From Linanthus parryae (lineage: Eukaryota > Streptophyta > Magnoliopsida > Ericales > Polemoniaceae): a stretch of 64,000 nucleotides of DNA. Positions 49,026-61,969 of this stretch are shown here, piece after piece; the first letter of the stretch is position 1, and the number at the start of each line of letters is the position of its first letter. A model generated the notes under the pieces. It was given only the letters and a program-made list of their open reading frames with translations, ran no database searches and had not been told where the DNA came from. The position numbers and the translations under genes were made by a program. The DNA is taken from assembly GCA_023055425.1 (NCBI GenBank), contig JALGPY010000002.1:118370088-118434087 (forward strand). Reading direction: 5' to 3'.

Positions 49026-52000
49026 TTAGGTGGCAGTGGTGCTCGGTTTGAGCCTTTCCCTTCGTAGATTCTCGAGTTCTTTAACCAGTCGCCAGTGCTC
49101 CAAAGACAGACTAGTTTCGCCAAAACTAGCAGCCATCAAACGGCCCATTGTCAGCCATCTGCAACAAACAAATATTGCAGTCACTGAAGTTAACCGAACT
49201 GCACATGTCAATCAAAAGAGAGGCCCTGTAGTGTGTGCATCTATTTGTTTCCCAAGATTTTACCTGCTGAAATCTTGGCTGCCCAGATTTCGATCAGCTT
49301 GCCTGGAAGCAACTAAGTCTTCTTCAACCACCTGAGAGACATCAGTTCATGATTACAGTTCAGATAACAAATTATGAAAGCCAGATAGACAATGGTAAAA
49401 TACTTCTGTCCTGGTTTCCTATCCATGTGTATTGTTCAGAGCTTCAAGCCACACTACATGGTAAGTTGGTAACGATGAGATGAACAGAATTTAGCTAGTA
49501 GACCAAGTTCATATTCAGGTTCACTAGGATAGATTCTGTTGTGTTGCCATGAAGCAGAATCACCATTGTCCTCGAACAAAGCTGGGATTCGGAGAGAAAA
49601 TAAAAACATCTTGTAAAACCAGATTTTCTTCAATAGAGAACTGCACCCACAGTTATCCTAGTTTCCTGAAGGAGCTTTCTATTACAGGACCGGCCCTGAT
49701 TTTGGCATCCCTGCCAAGATAATTGTAGGCCATGCCAATCTCAAGGAGGATGGCAAAGATCATTAATTAACATATTTTTTCTTGTTTGACATTTTCCCCC
49801 CTACTTCACATTTATACAAGACTAGTGCCAACTGTAGGTCATGCCAATCTCAAGGAGGATACCAAAGATCATTAAATAACACGTCTTGTTTGATATCTTT
49901 CTGGTTTCTTCACATTTCCATAGTACAAGTATGGTGTTTAAGGGCTCAGGAGGTGTGTATCCAAGGATCCAGTTTTCATACATGGCAAAATTCAGGATCC
50001 GGAATGATGTACTCTCTATGTAATGTTCATGTCATTGAGTAAAATCATACATTCCCTCATAAGTCATTTAGTAGTACAGGTATAAACAGTCTAAAGACCT
50101 CATTTTAATAATGTCAACACAATTTTGTAATAAACGATCTTTCTACAGTGAACGCTGTTTCTTGGGGCTTTCTAAGTAACTATAGGGTCTGTCAGTTCAG
50201 ATGATGACATGAAGATTCAAACGATGACAACTCCACGGTAAGCTTGAGCAAGGTGAAGATAATGAAATGGGCGATAAAAGGCGAGGGGAAAGGGGAAGTG
50301 AAGCACCAACTTGCTCTCGGACTACGGTTAACAAACTTGGAGCATACAATGTATGGAGGCAAGATCTGAAACAGATCCCATACCCTTATCTGGAAGTGTC
50401 ATGTTGACAAGGGTGCGGCACCAAGAATTAAGAGTCTGGATAACATAGATTTTGGGTATTCAACTTATCACTGTCTATCTTCTTACTATACTCTCTACAA
50501 CCATACCGCACCCTCCTTATATATAGTCAAGTTAGATGCAAGTCATACCCTTCTGGATTTATGAACTAGGAAAAGTGGTCGCGACCTGTGTAACCACAAA
50601 TCTCTTATATCCTAACGAAGTAGAGTTCAGAGCTTTGGTGCAGGGTGCACAAACATTCCAGAATCAATTGATTCCAATAGCTGGAGAACTCTACTAGTAC
50701 TTTTACTACATTTGATATTGCATTTTGGCGAGTACTAAAAATAGGGCATGGGAAGTGAGTCTACACATTGTAGTTCCAATTTCGCTCTACTCTGAACATT
50801 CATTTGACAAAATTTCGAGTCTTGTCTCTCCTGACAGTCAAATCGGTCAACTCAACTAAATCCTCCTGCCCCAAACATATTTTTATCATTTTCCTTGTTA
50901 GCAGAATCAAGTACACAGGGACTCACATGTGTTTGCTTATTTCATTTGCTTCACATGTTACATGAGCCAAAGTGTGCATTAAGTTTTAGTATATCCCTAA
51001 GATCATAGTCATTACCTATCTCAATTGGACATCCAACCTAGATGAAAGAAGCACAAAAAAGCAACCATAAGTGCACTTGTACCTTTTGCATTTCTGGTTC
51101 AATTGAATGATCCAAGGACCTTAAGCGAGCAAAGTACCATCTCCAAGCTTCTACTGCACCTTGATTCACAGTTTCAGAAGAACCCACGGAAGATGGATGT
51201 AAAGGCAAGACTACATCAGCTGGCAGAACGTTTGACTTCCCATCTGAAATAACAAGTAACTGAACATCTGCCGGCATCTCCATTTTATAATACTTAAAAT
51301 CGTACTCCACCTGCCAAACAAATCAAAAGAGCATGTAAGTATCGAAGTTTCTGCTCCAGTAGATAGCAATTGTTTGAAGGGTTGAAGCTAGGACTCGCGA
51401 GACTGATTCTATACACCAAAGGCTACAGCCTCCTATCCTAGGATGTAAAAGATAACCTCTTTGATACATTGGCCACCAGGACATGTATAAATGCATGCAC
51501 GACTAATAGAGAACCACAGGCTTATCAGAATTACCTTTTGCAACTCCATCAGGTTCTTCAGCAATCTTACATTCTCAACCCCAACAGAAGTGAGAGTCCC
51601 TGATTGTAATTGGGTCTCATCAACCATCATGTGTGAACCCTCAGCAAGCTGCAATACTCCAGATACCAATCTGTAGCAAGAAGAAAATAAAATAAGCAAA
51701 CCATGAATAACAAGCTCAAAATATCATAAAGTACAAAACAACATAAAATTTTCACAGAAGGCAATGGTTTGATTACCTATTTGTTTCATAATCCTTCATT
51801 GGTGCAAGCGAAGCGGTGTTCAGATAATCGACAGTTAGAGGTATGTAATGTGTGAATGGTAAGAGATTCTCCAGCACAATGTTGAGACGGTTGCCAAAAA
51901 CAGATAAAACTTCCTTGTTAAAACCTGTAAGATTAAGTGAAAGCTTCCCTACAGCAAGCGAATCAACCCTGGCATGCACCTATAGAAATAAAAAAGAAAT

Positions 52001-55000
52001 ATGTAACTGCAACGCAGTATCACAAAATAAAAGAAAATGCTAGGGATGAAAAATGATATCTTCCATAAGAATGGACACAATCTTCTGGAGTGCAATATTC
52101 ACATGAAGACTCTAGAAAAAGTTCACACAGCTTATTCTTTTCCAAACCATTTGACCAGCTAAATACCATTTTGTTCATTTATCAATTGAGAGTCCGACAC
52201 TACCATATTCGGAGTACGCATTAGCTACCTAGTATTGTACGATAGGCAAAGGAAGAAGCTGTTCATCTTTCAGTTAGGTTGGATGCTCACCCCTCAAGAA
52301 ATGTGATAAACAATATTGTGACTAAAAAATATGGTTTTGTAAAGTTACGACTGAGAATTGATGCTGACAAGGTACAGATCATTATTTTCTGAAAGTATTA
52401 AAGAATTCTATGGCAAGCAATATACCCCTGACAATAGATGCAGTAACATGTATTGAGCTGCCAAACCATCATGTCCAAGAACAGCAGTGAGATGTCCGAG
52501 CAGAGAGTCTCTGATCTCTTTTACCACATTGGGTTTGGGCTGTAGACCACAATATAGCTACTCATTAAAACATAATGGAGGAGGTTGTACCTTAAAAATT
52601 TGCATTGATATCATGCATGTAAAATCAATTATTTAGTAACAGAACATTTAAATAGACGAACCTCCATTGGCTGGGCACTGGAAAGAAAATCATGGACTGC
52701 AAGCTTCCGATGGACAAGACAATGTAGCCTTGGAACCTGCTAACAAAAGTAATTCCATCTGGTTAGAACACATCAAGATAGGATATCCTAGCAGTGCAAA
52801 GCAATAGTAACTTTTGGAATCAAGTATTCAGTCATACTGGAAATAGATAGGCAATTAAAACTCTCAATATAAGTGACAGAAACTGAACGTGGCTACAATA
52901 GTATTTTTTCCAGAGTTTCTCCCAGTATCACACGCTCTGACTAAACCTCAAAGAACAAAGCAAAGCTTCTAATTAGTTGTTCAGCTACTTTCTATTCATA
53001 TTCTTATAAATGTAACTTAAATCAAAACATACATTCCTGTGAAATATATTGACAAACAACACATGTAATCGTAGTTGGCATTCGTATTAACATTTGTGGC
53101 GAAGATATCACGGCTATGTTTACTCTTACATAGCACTAAGTTTCTTTCACAACATCATAAAATGCATGACATACTCCGCCACTCAAGAAAACAACATTAT
53201 TATTAGTAATACATCTCATGGTTATCCATTCGGCAAATTTTAATCAGCCAGGTATTAATGCTGACCTACAGTACAAATCTACAATTCACAAGACCAACAA
53301 AGAGAGTAGCGGAAATGGTATAGAGGTGAAATAATAAGTCAAAAACCTTGCTGGCAGGTATATGAGCTAGTGCATCTTCAGGAAAAGTCTCTGCCCCTAC
53401 TTGAGAACCATTCTCTTCCAAGCCATCTTCAGCATCAAAGCAGAGGACACCAACAAACTCGAAAACATCATTCAGCTTAAAATCAGCTTCTGGGGAGTCA
53501 TATACCTACAAAATTGTTGGTGGTTATAAAGATCATAGTCAGTGTCTTATTTCAACATTACTTAAAGCTTAAACCAAAGAGAAAATATAGAACAGACCTT
53601 CACTAAACATTGAAGTGATTTTCCATCAAAATTAAACGCGGTGCTCTTACTAGGAACCACTGCAACTGCAGGTTCGGATGGACCAGATGATGGTCCAGCT
53701 TCTCGCTGGCAAAGGAAAGAGTAAATGAAGAAAATCAATCAGAACTACATTGAATTTCACCTACAGAAGAAATGACAGATATAATAGGGGAAAAAAGGGT
53801 CTCATATGTCAAAGTATTCTTTCTCATCTTAGACTATGAAATAACCTTAACTGCACTAATAGCTCAAAAACCTGTAAGTTTGAATTGAAAGAAAAAAGGC
53901 TTAGGTACTGTTTAGCATGTTTCTGTAGTCATGGTCAAAATAACTTTTGCTGATTTCTTAACACACTTTGGTACTGTTTAGTATGTTTCTGTAGTCATGG
54001 TCAAAATAACTTTTGCTGATTTCTTAAAACACTACAAGAGGACCAGGACAAGGATAATGTACAGACCACTGCATTTTCAACTGTTACCACACCACAATGC
54101 CCTTCAAATAACGTTAAAGTTTAAAGGTGGAACAGTTACAATATGAGCATAGAGAAATATTGATTTATACACAAGACTATGAAGATGCACTTCAAATAGT
54201 GTGAACCTTCAACAGTGATACAATTGCTGATGTCCTAAATTAGACAATGAAGTGAGATATGGGGATATTTTTACACTGACCAACAGGTCAAATGAGTTAA
54301 ATGGCCAGAGAGAAATAAATCTGTAGACTCAACTTATACACCTTTCATACTTACCGTCTTCTTAACACAAGGAGAATCCTGCAAATCATGATCCAGCACC
54401 TGTCATTAAAGAAAAGGAGTAGAACTATGAACTTAACGTGACAATGAAAGAAGACAAATAATGTGCATTGCAGTTGTTTTGATGAATGTCTTGATCAATA
54501 ATAGACAATTCATTGCTCACCAAAACACATATTTATGTAAGTAAACCCTAGAAAATACAATTCAGATACCTATCTACTATATGCAAGACAAAGACTTAGA
54601 TAGTGGAAGGTATTTTCAGGATCGATGAAGTTAAAATGGTTCTAATACCAAACAGCCTGATATTTCGAGGTTTCAGTATACTCGTTCTTCGGAAATCAAT
54701 CTAAAATGGAAGCATGAATCAAAATCAATCAATGAAAATCAAAACGGTTACAAATCTTACTTGTATATCCATGTCGTCAACCATTATGTCATCTGTCCTC
54801 GGACGTTTCTCCCTCTGTGGAGAAGTTAACTTTTTGTATTGACTTGGCAAACTGTGAGAATTTGGTTGACTCCATGCCTTCTGGCCCGGAACCTAACAGT
54901 ACGAAAGATGTGCAAACCTAGTCATCAAACCATTGACAGTTGATGTAGATATTAAGTCTAAGTTTACATGCCAAATTTCTAGATGCCGAATTTGCAGCTA

Positions 55001-56263
55001 CTACCAACTCTCCGGGATTTCCCTTAAGTATCACTGAAGCAAATATGCAACAATTTATGTATTGAGAGACGACAAAGACACAAGGGTCTCTACAACTGAA
55101 CAGAGAATAGGTAGTAACTGCAATTTGACATAGTATCTAAGGAACAATATTGGAATTACATATTGTATGGAGAACGTGAATGATTCCCCATACTAAATAA
55201 GGACTTGAGGTTGGTTACTACTGTGTAGCATTTAGTATCAGCATTGGTAATAAAAAAACAACTTATAAATTCAATTTTCATATAATTCCCGATTACGATT
55301 GTACTCATGCTTCATCAAGTGGAGCGACTAATACTTATGCTGAACCAAAACTCTAAGTCCTTGTGTCTCCTTAAGCGCAAGCAAACCTGTTTAATAAGAA
55401 CTTGGTAGATGCAGCCTAAGCATAAAAATACAAGTAAACTCACAGGGACGCAATGCAATAGGCGGCGTTCCCAAATCCGAGAATCACATGATGGATCCAT
55501 AGGAAACTGAGCTAGTTCTGAATACTTGTTTGTTCTCCAGTTTGCTCCATCCTGTTAAACAATCAAGAAAATGCAAATGAACATTAGAGGCAGCATTAAG
55601 AGATAAATACATTGAGAGAGCTAACCTGGAATAGAAGATCTATAGTACCTTGTAAGCGCCAACATAAAGTTCATTTCCTAGCATGTCCTGTATCATCCCA
55701 CGAAAACGAACTAGAGTTCTCCCTTGAATGCATCTTATATTTGAAGCATCCAGCAATGGCACCTACACCATTTCAATAACAATCCAAGTAAATTCACATG
55801 TAACAATTAAATCATCCTCAAGGAATAGCAAACCTAACCCGGAGATTAACAAAATTTTGAATCTATTGAAATGAAATTAAGTGAAACATTTCTACCTAGA
55901 TTTCTATAATAAATAGTCTCCCTTCGGCGTTGCAAAAGATTAACAAATTGTTAAATACCCTAATTTTATGTTATCGATTAGCATACAAATCTAGCGATTC
56001 AAGAACATCACAAAACCCTAATTGCTTTATCCCACTAGATTTATACGGACAGAACATAACAGGAAAAAGGAAGTGAAAAAAGGTAGATTAGGGACCTGAG
56101 AAAGATTGCCGCCGTCGAAAAGAAACTCGCGAAAGAGGTTGGTAGCGCCCCAGTCTCTGCCGTCGAAGGTGCTGGGATCGGTGCTGGATGCCACTGCTTT
56201 CTCGAATGTCAACCGTACGGCTCCGAGAGGGTTCAGTAGCAAATCATACTGCAAACCCACCAT
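49026..56263 (-). CDS. ETG1: MCM-binding protein / E2F target gene 1, 14 exons
   Basis: Exons from the start codon: 56096-56263, 55649-55762, 55444-55551, 54761-54892, 54355-54399, 53598-53705, 53347-53505, 52662-52736, 52426-52539, 51777-51979, 51535-51670, 51083-51310, 49264-49331, 49026-49158. All junctions are GT-AG and all phases agree, giving 1791 bp and 596 residues, the usual family length. Landmarks are NPLGAVRLTFEKA near the N-terminus, DWGATNLFREF, VRFRGMIQDMLGNE, IWERRLLHCVPVPGQ, the acidic DDIMVDDMDIQ, RLHCLVHRKLAVHDF, VHARVDSLAVGKLSLNL and the C-terminal ASFGETSLSLEHW. In plants and animals this nuclear protein binds the MCM2-7 helicase and helps unload it after replication; loss in Arabidopsis disturbs sister-chromatid cohesion. 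The start at 56263 fits homologues; an in-frame ATG at 56356 is less likely. The gene appears intact. Confidence 0.96.
53904..54035. repeat. 66-bp tandem duplication in ETG1 intron 5
   Basis: A segment starting GGTACTGTTTAG is repeated with a 66-bp period (53904 and 53970), with only a few changes. It lies in the intron between exons 5 and 6 and does not touch splice sites. Confidence 0.88.
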
Positions 56264-56373
56264 TGTTACCTCAATCTCAATTTCGATCTCGCTCCTCGGT
56301 GTGATGGGCGTATTGGTCCGCGTTCGGTTCTCCAAGAAGGATATACTGAACAACAAATATGATGTCGCTTTGC

Positions 56374-56385
56374 TTCCCGCGGAAA
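56374..56385. promoter_or_regulatory. E2F-type site, proximal
   Basis: TTCCCGCGGAAA is a near-palindrome that matches the E2F/DP core TTSSCGSSAA. It is about 110 bp upstream of the ETG1 start codon, so it may sit in the 5' UTR or core promoter. Confidence 0.6.
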
Positions 56386-56413
56386 TGTATTACTAGGGTC
56401 TAGGGTATGTTAA

Positions 56414-56421
56414 TTTCCCGC
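56414..56421. promoter_or_regulatory. E2F site (TTTCCCGC), middle
   Basis: An exact match to the plant E2F consensus TTTSSCGC, about 150 bp upstream of the ETG1 start codon. Arabidopsis ETG1 was named as an E2F target, so the site fits established regulation. Confidence 0.72.
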
Positions 56422-56433
56422 CAAAGGCTGCTT

Positions 56434-56441
56434 TTTCCCGC
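56434..56441. promoter_or_regulatory. E2F site (TTTCCCGC), distal
   Basis: A second exact TTTCCCGC, 20 bp from the previous one (about two helical turns), in the same orientation. Confidence 0.72.
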
Positions 56442-56520
56442 CATTACGGGCCAGTGTATAATAGGGCCTGTTTGCGTAAGTTCTAAGAAAAAAAATGGTA
56501 CAAAGGCATGTAGGGGAATA

Positions 56521-57098
56521 CTACCTCCGTTCATTCCCTGTGTCGTCTCACACGATTTTTGAGAGTCACTTTAACCCAGGCCTTCTTTTCGCACTATTAC
56601 CGTATGTTCGACGGACAACAATATGCTGAATCGGTCTATATGTCCCCAATAATTAATTATCGTTGACCACGTCCTACAACATGGGCATTCTTCTTAGCTA
56701 GAATAAAGGGCTTTTTTCATCTCAAAATCAAAAGTACCGCCTCGTCCCGGGCCATCACAAGGAGCAGAAAGACGGATATCCCTTGCTCATTATCAGATAT
56801 TTTTTGTTTCCTACTCACACGAGCCTTGCTTTCATTTGGGTCTGGAATCCTCCTTGTGGAGGAGCCGCTTTACCCCAATTTGAATAAAAAAATGGGGTAT
56901 TCCTGATTTCCTCGGGCGGATTCCTCCTTTTACACCTCAATGATATGAGGATTTGGTAAATTTTTATGGTGTTCAGCATTATATTGCTCACAAGCCGATA
57001 AAAAATTATCAAATTGTTACATCATTTTACTAACCAAATCACCAGGTCAAAGTGACCCTCGAATGTCGTGCAAGAACATAGAGAAAGAATAAAGGTAG
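56521..57098. mobile_element. Possible Stowaway-like MITE upstream of ETG1
   Basis: The left end CTACCTCCGTTCATTCC resembles the Stowaway terminus CTCCCTCCGT. The right end, reversed, reads CTACCTTTATTCTTTC. Both are flanked by TA (56519-56520 and 57099-57100), the target of Tc1/mariner-type elements. The terminal repeats match only in part, so this is either an old copy or chance. Confidence 0.45.
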
Positions 57099-57266
57099 TA
57101 TGAGATATGAGAAAGAATTGTATAACCCGTGCCCTCGGGCACTACCAAACTAACATAAAAAAATCAAAAGAAAAAGTTATAAAAAAAAATATCATGTTAC
57201 AATTTTTGTTAACCTCGTGAACCAGTCATTATAAGATAAACATCAGATCTTGGCTGGTCATTCATC

Positions 57267-57830
<564 letters not shown>

Positions 57831-58911
57831 AGGTGACCTCATATTTATACTAAATGAGTGTTAGCCTATCACTTTTTAAGGTTTTAACCTTGGTGAGTGT
57901 AAGTCTTTAGTTGATTTCGCCTTGTTGAGGCACACGTCATGTAGGACATGTGCATTGTTAAATGCTTGTCAATGTGGACTCTGTAGTGATGTGGAATTTG
58001 TGTGTGTGCCATAGAACAAGACTTTGGCGATCACGTAGAGGAAGACGTGGTTTATGAGTAAAGGCATTTGCTTGCATTTCATTGGCTCTGACGGTGAGTT
58101 TTACATGCTAAGCCTTTCATGCCAACTTTGTACATGTGAATCTACTTGTTGTTGATGAACAAATTGTCATACTTGATTCTCTATTTGGTAAACCCATTTC
58201 ACTGGTAATACCTGCTCATTTCATTGCTCGTATACGATGTTTGAAATACCTTGTTGTTTGAATGTCACGATGTTCGAACTCACTATTAATGCAAGAGAAA
58301 GAATTCACATGTATCGGAACTGTTTCGCTGCTATTATTTCAGGGCAATATGCCCCTAATGTTATTTCGGCTCTGGCTGGGAACATCGATTCGAGAGTTCC
58401 CCTTGATTACTTGTTGTATTCTTGGACTGGTTGGCTCCGGCCGTGAACATAGATCTGCGAGTTCCCTTGGTCGTGGATTTTTGATTGGCACTAGCCGCGA
58501 ACATCGATTCAAGAGTTCTCATTGATCTTGGACATATGGTCTGTGGCTTATACTTCTAATTAAGCACTCACTCTTTGACTTATCTCATGTGTGTGTTCTC
58601 AAGCTTCAAACTACTTCGGGACAGTGAGATTTTGGGCTGGGTTCGAAATTTCAAAATGTTCTCCAGTCTCAAACTTCATTTTTCCTTGAAACTAAACTTC
58701 AATAGGAGCATTCTCAAATTTGAATCAACCTCTTATGTATTTCAAGTTATTTAGTTATGATTTTTTGAAATTAACTACTCTGTTTTGTTCTAAATCTGAA
58801 CAGTTTGTGTATTTTGGGAAGTACTTCAATTTTAACAACTTTTTCATAATCAAACTTAACACCTTGATAAACTCAACTCTTTGAGCTTTAATTTTGAAGA
58901 AGTATCACCCT
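57831..58911. other. Unassigned spacer with short internal repeats
   Basis: At about 58375-58525 three imperfect copies of a GGGAACATCGATTCGAGAGT-like phrase occur about 60 bp apart. No domain is recognised in the short frames here. It may be part of an unidentified repeat that also produced the flanking 460-bp copies. Confidence 0.45.
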
Positions 58912-59375
58912 CATAGCTATTGTGGAGAAATATATACAACATTTCAAACTTGACTATTCATATTCGATTTTCTCTCGAGCAGTTTTGGTAAATATTTAAC
59001 TTCTCCATCTTCTGGAATTATGTTAACTCCATTATTTTTACCAGTGAACTATATTTAAATATGTTTCTCTCAGCCAAAATTTATCCCAAAATTAGTTTGG
59101 GAAGTGAGAGTTTTTCCTCTTCAAAGTCAACTGTTTTGTTTTGAGCTTCCCCTCTGCACATCATTGCTTCTGGACTTGTTACTCTCAATAAGTTATAGCT
59201 GCTCAACTGATTCTTCCTGATTTTGAAAATAGACGGATTTATCTTAATTACATGAAAATTTCATGTTCTAGCTCAGTGAGTTAGCATGTCTACCAAAGCC
59301 AAGAAGGCAAGACAGAAAAATCGGAGTTTTGAAATGTCCTAAGTGTTCTGACTCTCCTTAATCATTCTTGTGTCT
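58912..59375. repeat. Direct repeat, copy 2 (partner at 57365-57830)
   Basis: The downstream copy of the 460-bp repeat. It shares blocks such as TCTGGACTTGTTACTCTCAA and TTTGAAATGTCCTAAGTGTT, and copy 1 has the CT microsatellite at its left edge. Confidence 0.85.
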
Positions 59376-59399
59376 AAAAATCCAATGATGATAACTCTC

Positions 59400-61969
59400 T
59401 GCTATGAGTTATTATTATACTTTCTGATTACTCGTATTAGGCTTATTTCACACGATTTATATGTTATGTGTGCAATAATATGTGAAATTGATGACTTATA
59501 AGCCTAACAGTGAAAAGTGTATTTTATAGCGTGATGATAATTGCAGGGGTAGTATATTGTTGTGAATCTCGGGTAAAATAGGTTAAAGGAGCTTATGAGA
59601 AGCTTGAAGATGCTTGGAATGGATCTAGATGAACAGTAGAAAAGAAGACACAAAAAAGAAGAGAAGTTGGAAAAGTCGCAGGACCAGCCTGCACTCTTTT
59701 TATACTCAAGAATATCTGCAAGGAATTTTGGATCAAGACTTGCGCCATTGGAAAGTAGACATCCAGGATTCAACGATATAAGATAGGCTCAAATCCAATT
59801 TCGTATGATGGATATAAGGCCCACACAAGATCAGCAAACAGTGTTGGCCGATAATCACAAAGTAGAGGGGCTGAAATGCAGTTTCAGCCAAATCACATTA
59901 AAACTTGCCCCATGCTGGTAAAAAAAAATGACTTGGGAAAGACCTAGAAAGGGATTGAGATGTACGGGGTTCATTGAAGAGCAGCTTGGAGCTTGGAAAG
60001 AGCACGGATTCGTCACAGCTTTGGCAATTTCATCGTTTGATCTTTCTTTTACACCTTCTCTATCATTCCATGGAGAATACTTGTGAGTTTAGCATAACGA
60101 TGAGTAGCTAAAATCTTTTATAGGCTATATGGAGAGCCTAGGGTCATGAATTAGACATGTTTTCCGGATTTTGTTGATTGACTCATGTGTTTGATTTATT
60201 TAATGTTCATTATTCTTCATCTTGTGCTGTGAATCCTTGAACTAGAATTATTGATATATTCGAGTTATGAGAGGAAATAATATGTAGGACGGGCATGATG
60301 AGTTAGTTGAATTCATAGATTAATGTTACATACTAATTGGTCATAAATCATGATCTAGGCTTAATTCTTAGCAACTAGGGAGTAGCGAAACGGAGTTGTT
60401 AGTGAACTAGGTAGGTGCTGTTGGGTTTTGACGTAGGTAGCGCAGCAGAATAACACAAATTTTGATTCCTACTCAAGCCCACCAAGGATCACAGGAAGAG
60501 ACATTCATAACATGATGAAGGACATAGAAGATGTGTACATTTTGGTTCGGGAGATCACACGAAGAATACTGTCCTCGTCTCTACGGTTGATCCACATCTA
60601 AAGGTGAGATCTAGATTCTTCCTTCTCCTAGTGCTAGCTTGGACTGGAGGAAGAGGGAAGAACGAATCAAGCAACGGAGGCAAAGAGAGGGTTTGGCCCT
60701 CTCCTTGTGGCCGACGGGTAGGGCGGACGGGCTAGGGGTTTCGGCCTCTAGTCTTGTCTTGCTCTCTCTTTTCTTTCTCTCCCACTCACTTATGTTATGA
60801 GCATTAGTTGTGGGAAGGAAGCTAGAGCATCCTTTATATAGTCCAACTCCTTTTTAACAACATAAAGACCCTTCCTAGTTCTACAAGAACGTGGATTAGT
60901 CCCTTCCTTGCATATTAGTCCTACTAAGTTTGCAAGGTGTTGCAAAGTGATCCTTCTAATTAATTAATCATATTAACTAATCCCAAATCTAGCTCAACTC
61001 TATTTGACGTGTGACCCCATAGGTTTCTACTTAGTTGGTAGTAACTAATTACTAACATGGATCGGTGTCTAGCAACACATCCACACAACCCAACTAATAG
61101 AAATAAGTCAGTGATCCGGAGAAACCTTTGTGCCCAATATTACATATTGCACTATCCCTACATGAGACATAAATAGTCACACTCGTATATCCAATCCATA
61201 GTTTCTCGATCCTGGGAATATGCTTATGAATGAAGATAACATCAATATCTCCATATTGATTTATCTGAGTCTGGCCAGACATTCAATAAGCACCATTCCT
61301 CGAGTGACCGTGGAAATTTACTCCCATTATGTGGGAGGGACAAATCATCTCTGCATCACTACGATCTCTAAGCTTGCTTCCTATCATACCCGATAACTAC
61401 CATTATAGTTACCCAGTTACGATGTAACGTTTCATAATATCAAAGCGTGATATTTCACAACTAGAGTATCTAGTGACTTCAAGTCTAAGGATTGCAATTA
61501 TATTAGCACTACGAGAAGCGATTGTGACTTTAACATTATCTAATGTATCCTTCTCGTTGCGGGTCAATCCAGTATGCCATTACTCCTGATGCATACCCAT
61601 GTGTTAGAATTGATATCTCCATATCAATCTACACACATACTAGTCTATATTTCATCGTCCTATTAACCAATATAATGGACTAGGGATATTTAAGATAAAC
61701 AACACATTGTATCTAAGGACTTCATTATATTAAATATCACAATAAATAATAAATGAATATTCTAGCCAAAATACATTGTTCATACTAAATATAGATTGCC
61801 TCTAGGGCACCTATTCCAACAGGTGCTCGACAGAGACTTAATCCGGTTACGAATAAGATCATGTGTTTACTCCCGATTCATTGAGACTGATATGAGAGAT
61901 GAATAGGAGTAGTTATGAGAGGGTAGATTTAGTTGAATTAGTTAGGTGAGTGAACCGGTGGGCCGACAT
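59400..61969. other. LTR-like relic interrupted by a solo Copia LTR
   Basis: Sequence at 59400-60418 resumes at 61827-61969 once the Copia LTR and one GGTGC copy are removed (...AGGTAGGTGC, then TCGACAGAGACTTAATCCGG). The AT-rich, non-coding character and the wording near the junction resemble plant gypsy LTRs, but I could not define ends or a second copy. No gene is seen. Confidence 0.45.
60419..61821 (-). mobile_element. Solo LTR of the dominant Copia family
   Basis: A 1403-bp LTR (TGTTGGGTTTTGACG... to TTCCAACA) flanked by GGTGC at 60414-60418 and 61822-61826. It matches copies A and B along its length. No internal region is attached, so two LTRs recombined and left one. Confidence 0.92.

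Noticed and set aside
56264..56356. Upstream in-frame ATG as the ETG1 start
   Set aside because: The extension is low-complexity (EIEIEIEVT) and homologues start at the MVGLQYD-like position. It is more likely 5' UTR.
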